From Crystallibacter degradans (lineage in GTDB: Bacteria; Actinomycetota; Actinomycetes; Actinomycetales; Micrococcaceae), in assembly GCF_012952295.1 (NCBI RefSeq), contig NZ_JABBCH010000008.1, positions 1 through 64,000 on the forward strand: 64,000 nucleotides of DNA, given 5' to 3'. Positions within the stretch are counted from its first letter, which is position 1, and each line of letters opens with the position of its first letter. The notes beneath the pieces are model-generated. The model had not been told where the DNA came from and did not search any database. It was given only the letters and a program-made list of their open reading frames with translations. Of the stretch, positions 44,767-55,014 are shown piece after piece. A program made the position numbers and the translations under genes.

Positions 44767-45369
44767 ATGGAAAAAACCGCTTCCGGCGTCGTACTGTGCG
44801 AGGACGGGCTGGCCCGGCCAGCGTGGGCCGCCGTGGACCCGATGCTGCGCGACTATTACGACACCGAATGGGGCATGCCCGTCCACGGCGAGCAGGCCAT
44901 CTACGAACGGATCAGTCTGGAAGGATTCCAGGCCGGACTGTCCTGGGCCACCATCCTGCGCAAGCGGCCCGCCTTCCGCGAGGCCTTCAAAGACTTTCAT
45001 CCGGACACGGTTGCCGCTTTCGGCGACGCCGATGTCGAGCGCCTGATGCAGAACGCCGGGATCGTGCGCAACCGCGCGAAGATCACCGCCGCGATCACCA
45101 ATGCCAAGGCGACCATCGCCCTGCGTAAGGACGGCGGACTGGACGAGTTTGTCTGGTCCTTCAAACCGGATGCCACCCCGGCACCCCAAAACATAGAGCA
45201 GGTGCCCACCACATCCGCGGAGTCCATCGCATTGTCCAAGGCCTTGCGCAAGCGCGGCTTCGCCTTTGTCGGACCCACCACCATGTTCGCGCTGATGGAA
45301 GCCATCGGCATGATCGACACCCACCTAGTGGACAGCCACCGGCGCGGCAGCTCCGGAGTCTGGGGCTGA
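44767..45369 (+). CDS. tag: DNA-3-methyladenine glycosylase I (Tag family), zinc ligands largely replaced
   Basis: Base-excision glycosylase for 3-methyladenine, 200 aa. Family blocks: DTEWGMPVHGEQAIYERISL, EGFQAGLSWATILRKRPAFR and SKALRKRGFAFVGPTTMFAL, containing the catalytic-pocket Glu and Trp. In E. coli Tag a zinc clamp is made by C4, H17, H175 and C179. Aligned here these are P18, Y31, H186 and S190, so three of four ligands are absent. The fold may be held without zinc. It follows alkB by 30 nt in the same operon. Confidence 0.92.
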   Translation: MEKTASGVVLCEDGLARPAWAAVDPMLRDYYDTEWGMPVHGEQAIYERISLEGFQAGLSWATILRKRPAFREAFKDFHPDTVAAFGDADVERLMQNAGIVRNRAKITAAITNAKATIALRKDGGLDEFVWSFKPDATPAPQNIEQVPTTSAESIALSKALRKRGFAFVGPTTMFALMEAIGMIDTHLVDSHRRGSSGVWG

Positions 45370-45579
45370 AAGCCGCCTCCCACGCTGGCAGGAAAACTGC
45401 AACGCGCTTCCACACCAGCCAATCAGGATTGCGGAACTGTCACAATTTCCGGCCGAATCACGGACCTGACAGCCGCGTGCCACAATGATTGCAGATGCCG
45501 GTGAACGCGCCCGCATCTGCCGGCCGGCAACGATGCTGTCCGGGCAAGACGTTGACACGTGCTGTTCGAAGGAGAAGTC

Positions 45580-45972
45580 GTGACCATACTTGTCGCCTAC
45601 GCGCCGCGCCCGGAAGGCCGTGCCGCTCTGTCCAAAGGTATCCAGATGGCCACCGCCCAGAACGAGAAGCTGGTCGTTGTCAATGCCAGCCCCGGGGGCC
45701 CGCATAAAGATACCTCGCTGGCAGATGCGCACGACGCCGAATGGGTCACCCGCGAGCTGAACAACTCCGGCCTGGACGCCGAATTCAAGCAGTTTGTCCG
45801 CGGCAAGGACGCGGTGGAGGAGATCCAGGAACTGGCCGAGAGCCTGCCTGCCTCGCTGCTGGTCATCGGCCTGCGCAAGCGCACTCCGGTCGGCAAACTC
45901 ATCATGGGCAGCACCGCCCAGGAAATCCTGCTCACCGTGGACTGTCCCGTGCTGGCGGTCAAAGCCCGCTAG
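45580..45972 (+). CDS. Universal stress protein family
   Basis: USP-fold protein of 130 aa, from GTG at 45580 preceded by AAGGAG. Blocks TILVAYAPRPEGRAALSKGI, LVVVNASPGG and SLPASLLVIGLRKRTPVGKL then IMGSTAQEILLTVDCPVLAV. The ATP-binding GxxG motif seen in many USPs is not clear (GLRKRT), so it may not bind ATP. A TTGACA at 45552-45557 could start a separate transcript, since a 210-bp gap follows tag. Its stop shares one base with the alkA GTG. Confidence 0.9.
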   Translation: MTILVAYAPRPEGRAALSKGIQMATAQNEKLVVVNASPGGPHKDTSLADAHDAEWVTRELNNSGLDAEFKQFVRGKDAVEEIQELAESLPASLLVIGLRKRTPVGKLIMGSTAQEILLTVDCPVLAVKAR

Positions 45973-46826
45973 TGGAAGTCTCGCTGGACGTCCTGCCTCC
46001 GTTCGATGCCGGTGCTGCGCTGGCGGCCCTGGCCGCCCATGCCGCACCGGGCCTCGAAACAACGGACATCGAGGCCGGCACCCACACGAGGCTCTTCGCC
46101 ACACCGTCAGGACCGGTCACCGGCACTGTGCGCTTCCGCCCCGGCGGTCCGTCGCTGTCAGTAGAAACCAATCATCCCGCTACCACTGCCGTAATAACGA
46201 CGGCGGTGCGCCGCTGGCTTGATCTGGACACGGACCCGGACACGGTCCGCGACGTACTGGGGCAGGATCCATTGGTCGGTCCGCTCCTCACGGCACGTCC
46301 GGGCCTTCGGATTCCCGGTTACCTGGACGGCTTCGAGGGGGCCGTCTGCACGGTCCTCGGCCAGCAGGTCTCGCTTGCCGCCGCACGGACCTTTACCGGC
46401 AGGCTTGTCAGCGCTTTCAGCAGTTCCGGCCCCGCCGGCCTGCACACCTTCCCGGCCCCTTCCACCCTGGCGGCTGCAGGAGCCGAACGGATCCAGCAGG
46501 CCGTCGGGCTCACCGGAGCACGCTCGCGCACAGTCCATGCCCTGGCAAACGCCTGTGCCGACGGTCTGGCCATTGATCCGGAAGGCGACCATGCCGGGAT
46601 CCGCCAGCGTCTGCTCGCACTGCCCGGCATCGGCCCCTGGACCGTGGACTACATTGCCATGCGCGCACTCGGAGACCGCGATGCCTATCCGGAGGGCGAC
46701 CTGGTGCTCAAGCGTGCCCTGGGTGCCCGCTCGGTCCAGGAGGTCCGCGCCCACGGCGAAGCCTGGCGTCCCTTGCGCGCCTACGCTGTCTTCCAGCTCT
46801 GGACTGCCGCCGCCTACATTGCCTAA
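45972..46826 (+). CDS. alkA: DNA-3-methyladenine glycosylase II (AlkA type)
   Basis: Helix-hairpin-helix glycosylase removing several alkylated purines, 284 aa. N-terminal AlkA_N barrel (about 1-95), then the HhH-GPD domain: EGAVCTVLGQQVSLAAARTF, hairpin LPGIGPWTVDYIAMRAL and catalytic D243 in DAYPEGDLVLK. GTG start overlaps the stress protein stop by one base. Last gene of the repair cluster. In E. coli alkA and alkB are in the Ada regulon; no Ada transcription factor is present here. Confidence 0.93.
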   Translation: MEVSLDVLPPFDAGAALAALAAHAAPGLETTDIEAGTHTRLFATPSGPVTGTVRFRPGGPSLSVETNHPATTAVITTAVRRWLDLDTDPDTVRDVLGQDPLVGPLLTARPGLRIPGYLDGFEGAVCTVLGQQVSLAAARTFTGRLVSAFSSSGPAGLHTFPAPSTLAAAGAERIQQAVGLTGARSRTVHALANACADGLAIDPEGDHAGIRQRLLALPGIGPWTVDYIAMRALGDRDAYPEGDLVLKRALGARSVQEVRAHGEAWRPLRAYAVFQLWTAAAYIA

Positions 46827-46839
46827 CCCTCGTCCATGG

Positions 46840-47766
46840 CTAGGAGCTAGTGGAGCCAGCACGAACACCCCGGGATCCAGCCTCCTCGATCCGCCGCAGC
46901 AGTCCCGCCGGAAGCTTGAGCTCCGCCGCCCCGAGATCGGACTTCAGATGCTCGGGCCTGACTGTGCCCACGACGGCGCTGGTGACGTTCTCGTTGTTGA
47001 GCACGAAGGCCAGGGCTATCTCACTGGCCTTGAGCCCTTCGACTTCGTTGATAAACCGGAACTTCCGGCCCCGGATGAACTTGGACCGATGGTTCTTCAG
47101 GGCACGGGCCAGATACCACACGTCGCTGGGCGTCGTGAGCCTAAAGATGTTCCGCGAGTATAAGGTCTGGGCCAGCGGGGACTTGACTATGATCCCCATG
47201 CCTGCCGACCCGGCCCTGGTGATGAGCGGCTCCAAAGAACGGTCAAGCAGGTTGTATTCAATCATCAAGGCGTCGAAGATGCCGAGCTTCAGCGCCCGTT
47301 TCGCGCCACCCGCTCCCGTCGATAGGCCCAGCGCCCCGATCATGCCCTTGTCTTTGAGTTTAAGGACTGGTTCGATAGCGGGATCGGCAGGGTGGGGAAA
47401 GCCGTGGAAGTCCAGCAGCGGCAGATGATCCAGTTGCAGGCGCCTGAGACTCTCCTGCAGGCTCTGCTCAATGGCCCGCGGCGAAAAGTCCTTAACATTT
47501 CGCCCGCCGGACCACAGGGAACCGACCTTGGTGGAAATGATGAGGTCCCGTCCCCGGCCCTTGAGAATGCGGCCTAGGCGCTCCTCGGCGTTGCCGCGGC
47601 TGTAGTTGGGGCCGGTATCGAAAAGGTTGACGCCGCCATCTAGGGCCTGCTCCACCAGACGCCCCGCCTGCCGTTCGCTGAAAGCCTTCATGCCCCAGTA
47701 GCCGCCGGCACCAAAGCTGATTTCGGACACTAATAGCCCGGATTTCCCAAGCCCCCGCTGTTTCAT
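46840..47766 (-). CDS. Aldo/keto reductase
   Basis: NADPH-dependent oxidoreductase of 308 aa with a TIM barrel. Catalytic tetrad: D in NLFDTGPNYSRGNAEERLG with the Tyr, K in IISTKVGSLW and H in PLLDFHGFPHPADP. It starts KQRGLGKSGLLVSEISFGAG as usual. Cofactor-binding end SAVVGTVRPEHLKSDLGA. Converges with alkA (13-nt gap) and is not part of the repair operon. Substrate unknown. Confidence 0.92.
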   Translation of the reverse strand: MKQRGLGKSGLLVSEISFGAGGYWGMKAFSERQAGRLVEQALDGGVNLFDTGPNYSRGNAEERLGRILKGRGRDLIISTKVGSLWSGGRNVKDFSPRAIEQSLQESLRRLQLDHLPLLDFHGFPHPADPAIEPVLKLKDKGMIGALGLSTGAGGAKRALKLGIFDALMIEYNLLDRSLEPLITRAGSAGMGIIVKSPLAQTLYSRNIFRLTTPSDVWYLARALKNHRSKFIRGRKFRFINEVEGLKASEIALAFVLNNENVTSAVVGTVRPEHLKSDLGAAELKLPAGLLRRIEEAGSRGVRAGSTSS

Positions 47767-47952
47767 TGTTCCTCTTCATTTGCTCCGGGGCGACAGCATC
47801 AGCCGTTGTTACCGGTAGTGGCGATGCCTTTGACAAGGTGCGCAGCAGAAAGATGCAACGGCGCTGCAGAACAGTTGCCAGTCAACATCGGAGTCGATGT
47901 TCCGGAGTCGCCAGGCTCGCCAGATCAAGAGCCGGGAATCCGGACTCCGGTG

Positions 47953-48267
47953 TTAGAGGCCGTAGTAGCGGCTCAGCTTCGCCTCGTCATCGGGAGAGAG
48001 ACCCATTTCCGGTTCGATGTCGATTTCCGGGGAGTCCTTGATGGTGTCATGGTCGTAGGCCACGTGGACGTTTGTGCCTTCAACTCTTGCCCCGGCGAGC
48101 GGGATGAAGTGTTCGCGCGTTTCCAGCAGTCCCAGCGCAACGGTGATCCATGCCAACCGGCCCGTGTCCTTGTCCCGGTGGACCTGTCCTACCAATCCCA
48201 GCTTGTGGTCTTTGTTGTCCCACGCCGTAGCGTCCTGCAGCTCGTGGATATCCTGCCGTTGCGTCAT
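47953..48267 (-). CDS. PRC-barrel domain protein
   Basis: Small cytoplasmic protein of 104 aa with a PRC-barrel-like fold: ATAWDNKDHKLGLVGQVHRD then GRLAWITVALGLLETREHFI and the strand VHVAYDHDTIKDSPEID, ending LSPDDEAKLSRYYG. Such stand-alone proteins are common in actinobacteria, sometimes stress-induced; function not established. ATG at 48267 follows AAGGAG by 8 nt. The 186-nt stretch to the aldo/keto reductase start holds nothing recognised. Confidence 0.82.
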   Translation of the reverse strand: MTQRQDIHELQDATAWDNKDHKLGLVGQVHRDKDTGRLAWITVALGLLETREHFIPLAGARVEGTNVHVAYDHDTIKDSPEIDIEPEMGLSPDDEAKLSRYYGL

Positions 48268-48404
48268 CGGATGCTCCTTCATGATGGACAGCATGCTTTC
48301 CCAGTCAGAAAGTAAACTTACCCACGAACTTAGCAGTGACGTTTGACTTGTCAATTACCTTCCGAACGGCGGCTCGACGGAACCGCGGGAGTGTTATCGC
48401 GCCG

Positions 48405-49613
48405 TTACTTCGGGACGCCGTGCCGATTACCGTGGCGCCGCAGCACCAGGGCCAGCAAGACGCAAAGCAGGTAACCGGCACCGACTACCACCCAGCCCGA
48501 GCGGAAGCTGCCGCTGCCTTCCAGCAGCAGACCCATCAGCAGCGGGCCTGCGGCGAACCCGGCATACATTCCCATCGAGACCACGCCGGAGGCAGAGCCA
48601 ACGCGCGCCGCCGGCACCACCTTCATGACGCCGGCCATCACTACAACGTTGGTTCCCAGCACCGTGGCCCCGTGCAGCGCGACTCCAAGCCAGAGCAGCA
48701 GTGGGTTCCCCAGTTCGCCGGCCCCCAGCAGCGCCGCCGCACCGAGCAGCGCGCCGAGCCCCAGCAGGACCAGCAGGGTGGATGCCCGCCTCCCCTTGGC
48801 CATCTCGCGACCCCACAAAATGCGCGATGTCACGCCAACCACGCCGGAAACGCCTGCGGCCACGCCACCAAGCAGCAGCGAGAAGTCCAACTCGCGGACG
48901 GTGAACAGCGGCAGATACACGTTGGTGGCCTGCATGCCGAGCCCGGTCAGCAACGCGTAGCCGGCAAACAGCCATACAGCCAGCGGATATCCCTTGGCTT
49001 GGTCCACGGTCGGCGGAGCAGCTGCGCGGCCGGGAGCCGCCGTCGTTATTGGCTTCTCCTCCGGCAACTGCCGCAGGCCGTACAGCAACAGCCCGACGGC
49101 GACGACCGCGGCAAGTGCGGTGGCTCCCTGCCAGCCCAGCCAAAGCGCGACCGGAGGGAAGAACAGGCCGGCGAATAGCTGGCTGCCTTGAACGCCGGAC
49201 TGTTTCACACCAATCCAGCCGGGACGTTTGGTCGCTGTCACATGGTGGATGATGATGCGGTTGGTGGTGGGGTTCGAGATGGCCTGGGCGGGACCTGCGA
49301 GCAGCGCGGCGACGAGCAGGACAAAATAGTGGTGCGCCAGCGAGGCTATCACCAGGGCCACCGTGGTGCCGGCGAAGATCAGGATCAACTGCGCGCGGTT
49401 GGAAATGCGGTCGCTGAGCCGGCCCAGCCACATGCTGCAGACAGCCGCACTGGCAAAGATTGCCGTTGCCAGCAGGCCGAATTGTGACTCGCTGATGCCC
49501 AGATCAGTGATGATCAGCGGGCTCGTGGCACTCAGCCCGTAATTCAGCAGCGGGCCTACGCCCATGGCGCAGCTGAGGACAAACAGTAAGGCGCCGGTTG
49601 GCTGCTTGGTCAT
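48405..49613 (-). CDS. MFS transporter
   Basis: Twelve-span major facilitator of 402 aa. Spans start at about residue 8 (ALLFVLSCAMGVGPLLNYGL). The loop 2-3 motif is WLGRLSDRISNRAQ, matching G-x-L-x-D-R-x-x-x-R/K. The central loop is short and proline-rich (EEKPITTAAPGRAAAPP). Substrate unknown. The promoter lies in the 130-bp gap before it, shared with the dTMP-kinase-like gene upstream on the same strand. Confidence 0.88.
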   Translation of the reverse strand: MTKQPTGALLFVLSCAMGVGPLLNYGLSATSPLIITDLGISESQFGLLATAIFASAAVCSMWLGRLSDRISNRAQLILIFAGTTVALVIASLAHHYFVLLVAALLAGPAQAISNPTTNRIIIHHVTATKRPGWIGVKQSGVQGSQLFAGLFFPPVALWLGWQGATALAAVVAVGLLLYGLRQLPEEKPITTAAPGRAAAPPTVDQAKGYPLAVWLFAGYALLTGLGMQATNVYLPLFTVRELDFSLLLGGVAAGVSGVVGVTSRILWGREMAKGRRASTLLVLLGLGALLGAAALLGAGELGNPLLLWLGVALHGATVLGTNVVVMAGVMKVVPAARVGSASGVVSMGMYAGFAAGPLLMGLLLEGSGSFRSGWVVVGAGYLLCVLLALVLRRHGNRHGVPK

Positions 49614-49744
49614 AGGTACTTGGTCTCCTGCTCGACTGGAGCCTTATCTGCTCCTTTGCAGGTTATCGCGCCCGCAGCCCCGCTCTGCCCGGCAACGCTA
49701 TGACCTAGGCACTCTATGCGCCGGCAGCGCTACGGCCCTGGCGC

Positions 49745-50392
49745 TCAGGTCTGACTGGCGGGTGCCGTGGCCTCCTGCGCGGCCAGAAGGGCGGGGCTGC
49801 AGATCGCCTCGATCTGGCGGTGGATGTCCTGCACCGGCCGATCGGCCTGCACGAGGCGGAAGCTGCCGAAGTCCGTCAAGCTGCGATAGGCCGCGTCCAG
49901 GTCGCGCAGGTCCTCCAGCGTTTCGGTATCGGTGCCGCGGACCTGGATGCGCTCCAGTGCGCGGGCGGGAGAAATCTCGAAATAGAGCACGAAGTCCGGC
50001 CGGGGCACGAACTTCCGGAGCAGGCGCAGCAAGAGTCCCGGTTCGACCCCGCGTTTCGCGTTCGCCGCCAGCTGGCAGTACAGATACCGGTCATGGATTT
50101 CGACGTCGGCAGGGGCAGTGGAGGCAAGGCTGCCGAGCAGGGCGAAGGCCCGGACCACCGTTTCATAGCGGCTGAGCAGCCGGGCACCGAGCATCTTTTC
50201 CGCGCTGCTACCGAGCCTACGGGCAAGAGTATCCAGCGTCCGGCGTCCGCCGGGGTTCCGGCACAGCCGTACCTGCGCACCGCCCAAGGTGAGCTGATCC
50301 GCCAGGTAACGCGCCGCCGTCGTTTTCCCGGCGCCGTCAATACCAATCAGTGCGATCCGCAACGGCGCGGACTGGCGATGGCGTGCTGGCAT
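49745..50392 (-). CDS. Thymidylate kinase-like P-loop kinase
   Basis: Nucleoside monophosphate kinase fold, 215 aa. Walker A GIDGAGKT at 17-24, DR motif in HDRYLYCQLAANAKRG and FVLYFEISPARALERIQVRG as in dTMP kinases. Start chosen at 50392 because GGAGAGGAG lies 9 nt upstream. The sequence is more divergent than housekeeping Tmk, and some actinobacterial proteins like it sit in polysaccharide or other loci, so the substrate may not be dTMP. Confidence 0.8.
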   Translation of the reverse strand: MPARHRQSAPLRIALIGIDGAGKTTAARYLADQLTLGGAQVRLCRNPGGRRTLDTLARRLGSSAEKMLGARLLSRYETVVRAFALLGSLASTAPADVEIHDRYLYCQLAANAKRGVEPGLLLRLLRKFVPRPDFVLYFEISPARALERIQVRGTDTETLEDLRDLDAAYRSLTDFGSFRLVQADRPVQDIHRQIEAICSPALLAAQEATAPASQT

Positions 50393-50581
50393 GGGCGGTG
50401 ACTCCTCTCCTGTGCGGAGCATCTACTTTAGCGGCTTCCCATAGGGAGAGTCTGTGGGGTTCCTGAGTGAATACTGGTGATTCTTGTTGAGCAGGCGCTT
50501 AGCAGAAACAGTCGAGACGGGTACGAACGACGCACCGGCGCGCCAGTGCGATTCTGCCCGGCTTATCATCCTGGCCCAACT

Positions 50582-51385
50582 ATGATCAACCTGGGCGGCC
50601 CCGACAAGGGGCCTGAGTTGGGGGAAGGTTTCGTGGAGGCTGACGAATCGTTGCGCGCCCGCGAGGCGCTGCGCCAGTTCAAGCGTGCCGGCATAGCACT
50701 GATCGCCGTCGCGGCGTTCTGGCTCTGGCTCCTGCTCGGCAGTGCAGGGTTCATCGCCGCTATCTTCGAATCGCCCAAAGCCATAGTCGTCGTCTTTTAC
50801 GGCGGGGCCGTGCTTGTCCTGGTATCCCTGCTCGTCGCCCTAACCGCCATCATGGTCCTCCTGGCCAACTGGCCGGACAAGTCCCAGCGCGAGGCCGCAT
50901 ACGGAACCATGCGTGAGCGCTCGAATGACGCTATTGCCTTTGTGCTGCGGCAGCTTCGCATCAAGGCCCGCATGGTTCGAACCGGCAGCTCGCCCCGGCC
51001 AAATGGTTTATCGTTGCACGCGGTCCGCACCTACATTTCAGTGCGGCTCCCAGGTCTCCGTGCCCGGCTTCTTGCGGCCGCCGGGCGCATAACCGCGTCG
51101 GCTGTCCGGCTGGTTGCCGCCTGGACACGACAGGCAGCTGGCAGGTCCCGCCGCTCCGCCGCCCGCAGGATACCGGGTCTGCAACGTCAGGACGTTCCCG
51201 GAGCAGGCGACGGCCCGCTCTCCCGTGCCGAAGCTGCCCAGAATCAGCCTCCCGCCGCCGGGCAGGAACGACCTGCGCGTGCACGCACGTCCGTACCGGT
51301 GCGGCGGCCTCCCATCCCTAACAGGCCGCCGACGTCTGCCGCAGTTCCACAGCCGCTCCAGGACCGGCGGGACATCGCCTCCTGA
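50582..51385 (+). CDS. Two-span membrane protein with long basic tail (unknown)
   Basis: Not recognised; 267 aa from the ATG at 50582. Two spans, ALIAVAAFWLWLLLGSAGFIAAIF and IVVVFYGGAVLVLVSLLVALTAIMVLL, are followed by about 150 residues rich in Arg, Ala and Pro (SRRSAARRIPGLQRQDV), probably disordered. A GTG at 50633 (VEADESL) with GGGGAAGG upstream is an equally good start. The tail could bind nucleic acid or be an unselected extension; base composition does not differ visibly from neighbours. Confidence 0.6.
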   Translation: MINLGGPDKGPELGEGFVEADESLRAREALRQFKRAGIALIAVAAFWLWLLLGSAGFIAAIFESPKAIVVVFYGGAVLVLVSLLVALTAIMVLLANWPDKSQREAAYGTMRERSNDAIAFVLRQLRIKARMVRTGSSPRPNGLSLHAVRTYISVRLPGLRARLLAAAGRITASAVRLVAAWTRQAAGRSRRSAARRIPGLQRQDVPGAGDGPLSRAEAAQNQPPAAGQERPARARTSVPVRRPPIPNRPPTSAAVPQPLQDRRDIAS

Positions 51386-51602
51386 GAAGCGACGCGATGG
51401 TTGCGCCTTTTCTACTTGATGGCCGCAGTCACGGCCCTGTGAGGCCAACTTCACCCGCTGTGGTGGCCGAATTCACCTCGTTTTGGTCGGTTGTGTCAGG
51501 CGGTCTTAACTAAAATTGAATCAGGGCCACACATCGTGTATGCCCGCCTACTTCACACTTCGCTTCACGCCTTTTTCAGGCACTCTACCTCCCGGAGGAA
51601 AA

Positions 51603-51935
51603 ATGCTTCGCACTCGTCAGCGCGTCGGTCACGATATCCTGCTGGCCCGTCACGGCCGCAGCATTGCGTCCATGCGGCTGGACCGCCCGTCGAACTCGGT
51701 GGTCGCCGTTCTGGATGACGGCACCGTGGACCGGGCCCCGAACCTCATCGCCGCGGATCTTGCTTTGCCGGCAGGCCGGACAGGCCTCACCTCGGAGGAC
51801 TGCAAGGTCCTCGGCATCATGTCCGCAGCCTGCGCTGGACTCGGCGCCCTCATGGTCGGCTCCGTACTGGCCATGGTTCAGTTCGGCGAACAGCTCGGCC
51901 TGACCGAAGCCGCCCAGTACCTGAGCGTCTACTAG
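51603..51935 (+). CDS. Small single-span protein of unknown function
   Basis: Not recognised; 110 aa. ATG follows GGAGG by 4-5 nt. The N-terminal half is basic (LRTRQRVGHDILLARHGRSI), and a single hydrophobic segment near the end (VLGIMSAACAGLGALMVGSVLAMVQF) could anchor it in the membrane. It stands alone after a 217-bp gap, so it likely has its own promoter. Confidence 0.65.
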   Translation: MLRTRQRVGHDILLARHGRSIASMRLDRPSNSVVAVLDDGTVDRAPNLIAADLALPAGRTGLTSEDCKVLGIMSAACAGLGALMVGSVLAMVQFGEQLGLTEAAQYLSVY

Positions 51936-51949
51936 CCCGCAACCGTCCG

Positions 51950-52846
51950 CTACGGCGAGGGCGAGCCGCCATTGACGTTCAATGTCTCGCCCATGACGTA
52001 GCTGGATTCCGACGATGCCAGGAACACGTACGCCGGGGCGAGCTCGGTAGGCTGCCCGGCGCGCCCGATCGGCGTGGACTTTCCGAACTTCGGCAGGGCC
52101 TCCTTAGGCTGCCCATCGCTGACCTGCAGCGGAGTCCAGAACGGCCCCGGGGCAACCGCATTCACCCGGATGCCTCGCGGCGCTAATTGCTGGGCCAGGC
52201 CCTTGGTGAAGTTATTAATCGCCCCCTTGGTCGCCGCGTAATCAATCAGCGTCGGCGAAGGCTGGTAGGCCTGGATCGACGTCGTATTGATAATGCTGGA
52301 GCCGGGCTGCAGGTGCGGCAGGGCCGCCTTCGTGATCCAGAAGAATGCATAGATGTTGGTCTTGAAGGTCTTGTCGAACTGCTCGTCGCTGAGGTCTTCA
52401 AGCTTCTCGACGGCGATCTGCCGGCCGGCGTTATTGACCAGGATGTCCAGACCGCCGAGGCCTTTCACAGCGTTCTTGACCAGCTCGCGGCAGGTGTTTG
52501 AATCGGTCAGGTCGCCCGGCAGTTGGACCGCCTTCTGTCCCGCCTCCTCGATCACCCGGGCCACGACCTTGGCGTCCTCTTCCTCTTCCGGCAGGTAGGA
52601 CAAGGCCACATCCGCACCCTCACGCGCGAAGGCTATCGCCACCGCGGCACCGATGCCGGAATCCGATCCCGTGATCAGCGCCTTGCGGCCCTTCAGCCTG
52701 CCTGTCCCGCGGTATGTATCCTCGCCGCGGTCCGTATGGGGCACCAGTTCCTTGTCCAGACCGGGCTCCGGCTGGTCCTGTTCGGGCGGTTCGATGCTGG
52801 GGTAGCGCTTGACTGGATCCTGGAAGGTGTATTGGTCCTGGCCCAT
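51950..52846 (-). CDS. SDR-family oxidoreductase (YghA-like)
   Basis: NAD(P)H-dependent short-chain dehydrogenase, 298 aa. Cofactor motif ITGSDSGIGAAVA, active site Y-A-A-T-K (LIDYAATKGAINNFTKGLA) and the conserved NNAGRQ. A 50-residue N-terminal extension (YPSIEPPEQDQPEPGLDKEL) is typical of the YghA/stress-associated subgroup. ATG at 52846 lacks a strong ribosome binding site but matches the family start (MGQDQYTFQDP). Substrate unknown. Confidence 0.92.
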   Translation of the reverse strand: MGQDQYTFQDPVKRYPSIEPPEQDQPEPGLDKELVPHTDRGEDTYRGTGRLKGRKALITGSDSGIGAAVAIAFAREGADVALSYLPEEEEDAKVVARVIEEAGQKAVQLPGDLTDSNTCRELVKNAVKGLGGLDILVNNAGRQIAVEKLEDLSDEQFDKTFKTNIYAFFWITKAALPHLQPGSSIINTTSIQAYQPSPTLIDYAATKGAINNFTKGLAQQLAPRGIRVNAVAPGPFWTPLQVSDGQPKEALPKFGKSTPIGRAGQPTELAPAYVFLASSESSYVMGETLNVNGGSPSP

Positions 52847-52920
52847 TACTGCTCCAATCCGGCAGGTAAAGCTAAGCTTGCTTACCAGCCTATTGGTCAC
52901 AGTTCGGGTGTCAATCCCGA

Positions 52921-53022
52921 AGCGCCGCGCGCGGCATGGAGATGTACTTGCCGCTGTGGCTGCGGCTGATGGGCGCGCTGGGCAACGCGGACTTCAACAT
53001 CAGGATCGTCCGGAAAGACTGA
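52921..53022 (+). pseudogene. Possible C-terminal remnant of an unidentified gene
   Basis: A short frame reads [20 protein letters not shown] then [12 protein letters not shown] and a stop. It looks like protein sequence (hydrophobic helix, charged end), but has no upstream coding part or ribosome binding site. I could not name the family. It may be chance. Confidence 0.25.
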
Positions 53023-53051
53023 ACGGCCGCGGCAATGCCGCAGCCGTTCAA
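53020..53051. terminator. Hairpin terminator downstream of sdaA
   Basis: GAACGGC-CGCGGC and GCCGCA-GCCGTTC pair around AAT with one mismatch, 27 nt beyond the sdaA stop on the minus strand. The tail on that strand is GTCTTTCC, a weak T tract. Confidence 0.55.
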
Positions 53052-53077
53052 CCCGCTCGAAGCGCTACCGTGGTCTC

Positions 53078-54493
<1,416 letters not shown>

Positions 54494-54574
54494 GATGGCT
54501 CCTTAATGCCCTTCGGCGGCTTGCTGCCGCTTCCGGTTAGAGACGATGAATAACGACGGCGGTACCAGCGGCTG

Positions 54575-54955
54575 TTAGGACAGCTCGCCGCCGTTCTTGG
54601 AACTGTAATCCTCGGCCGAGAGCAGGGGGCCCTCTTCCGAAACGTTGACGGTGAACAGCCAGCCCTTGCCATACGGATCCGAGTTCAGCAGAGCCGGATC
54701 ATCGATGGCAGCCTGGTTGACCTCGGTGATCTCGCCGGAAACCGGTGCGTAGATGTCGGAGACGGACTTGGTGGATTCCACCTCGCCGCAGGTTTCGCCG
54801 GCGGTGATCGTGGAGCCGACCTCGGGCAGGTCAATGTAGACCACGTCGCCGAGGGCGTCGGTGGCGACCTGCGAGAGGCCGACCTTGACCGGGCTGGAAG
54901 CATCCACCCACTCGTGCTCTTCGGAGTAACGCAGGTTGGAAAGAACTGTGCTCAT
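54575..54955 (-). CDS. gcvH: Glycine cleavage system H protein
   Basis: Lipoyl carrier of the glycine cleavage complex, 126 aa. Lipoylated K63 in [16 protein letters not shown], preceded by [10 protein letters not shown] and followed by [19 protein letters not shown]. Shuttles the aminomethyl group between GcvP and GcvT. It lies 59 nt after gcvT. A ribosome binding site GAAAGG precedes the ATG. Confidence 0.97.
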   Translation of the reverse strand: MSTVLSNLRYSEEHEWVDASSPVKVGLSQVATDALGDVVYIDLPEVGSTITAGETCGEVESTKSVSDIYAPVSGEITEVNQAAIDDPALLNSDPYGKGWLFTVNVSEEGPLLSAEDYSSKNGGELS

Positions 54956-55014
54956 GGGTAGAACCTTTCGAAAGAGGGGAAATACAGAAAGAACAGCGGC
55001 CGCGGCAGGTTTGC

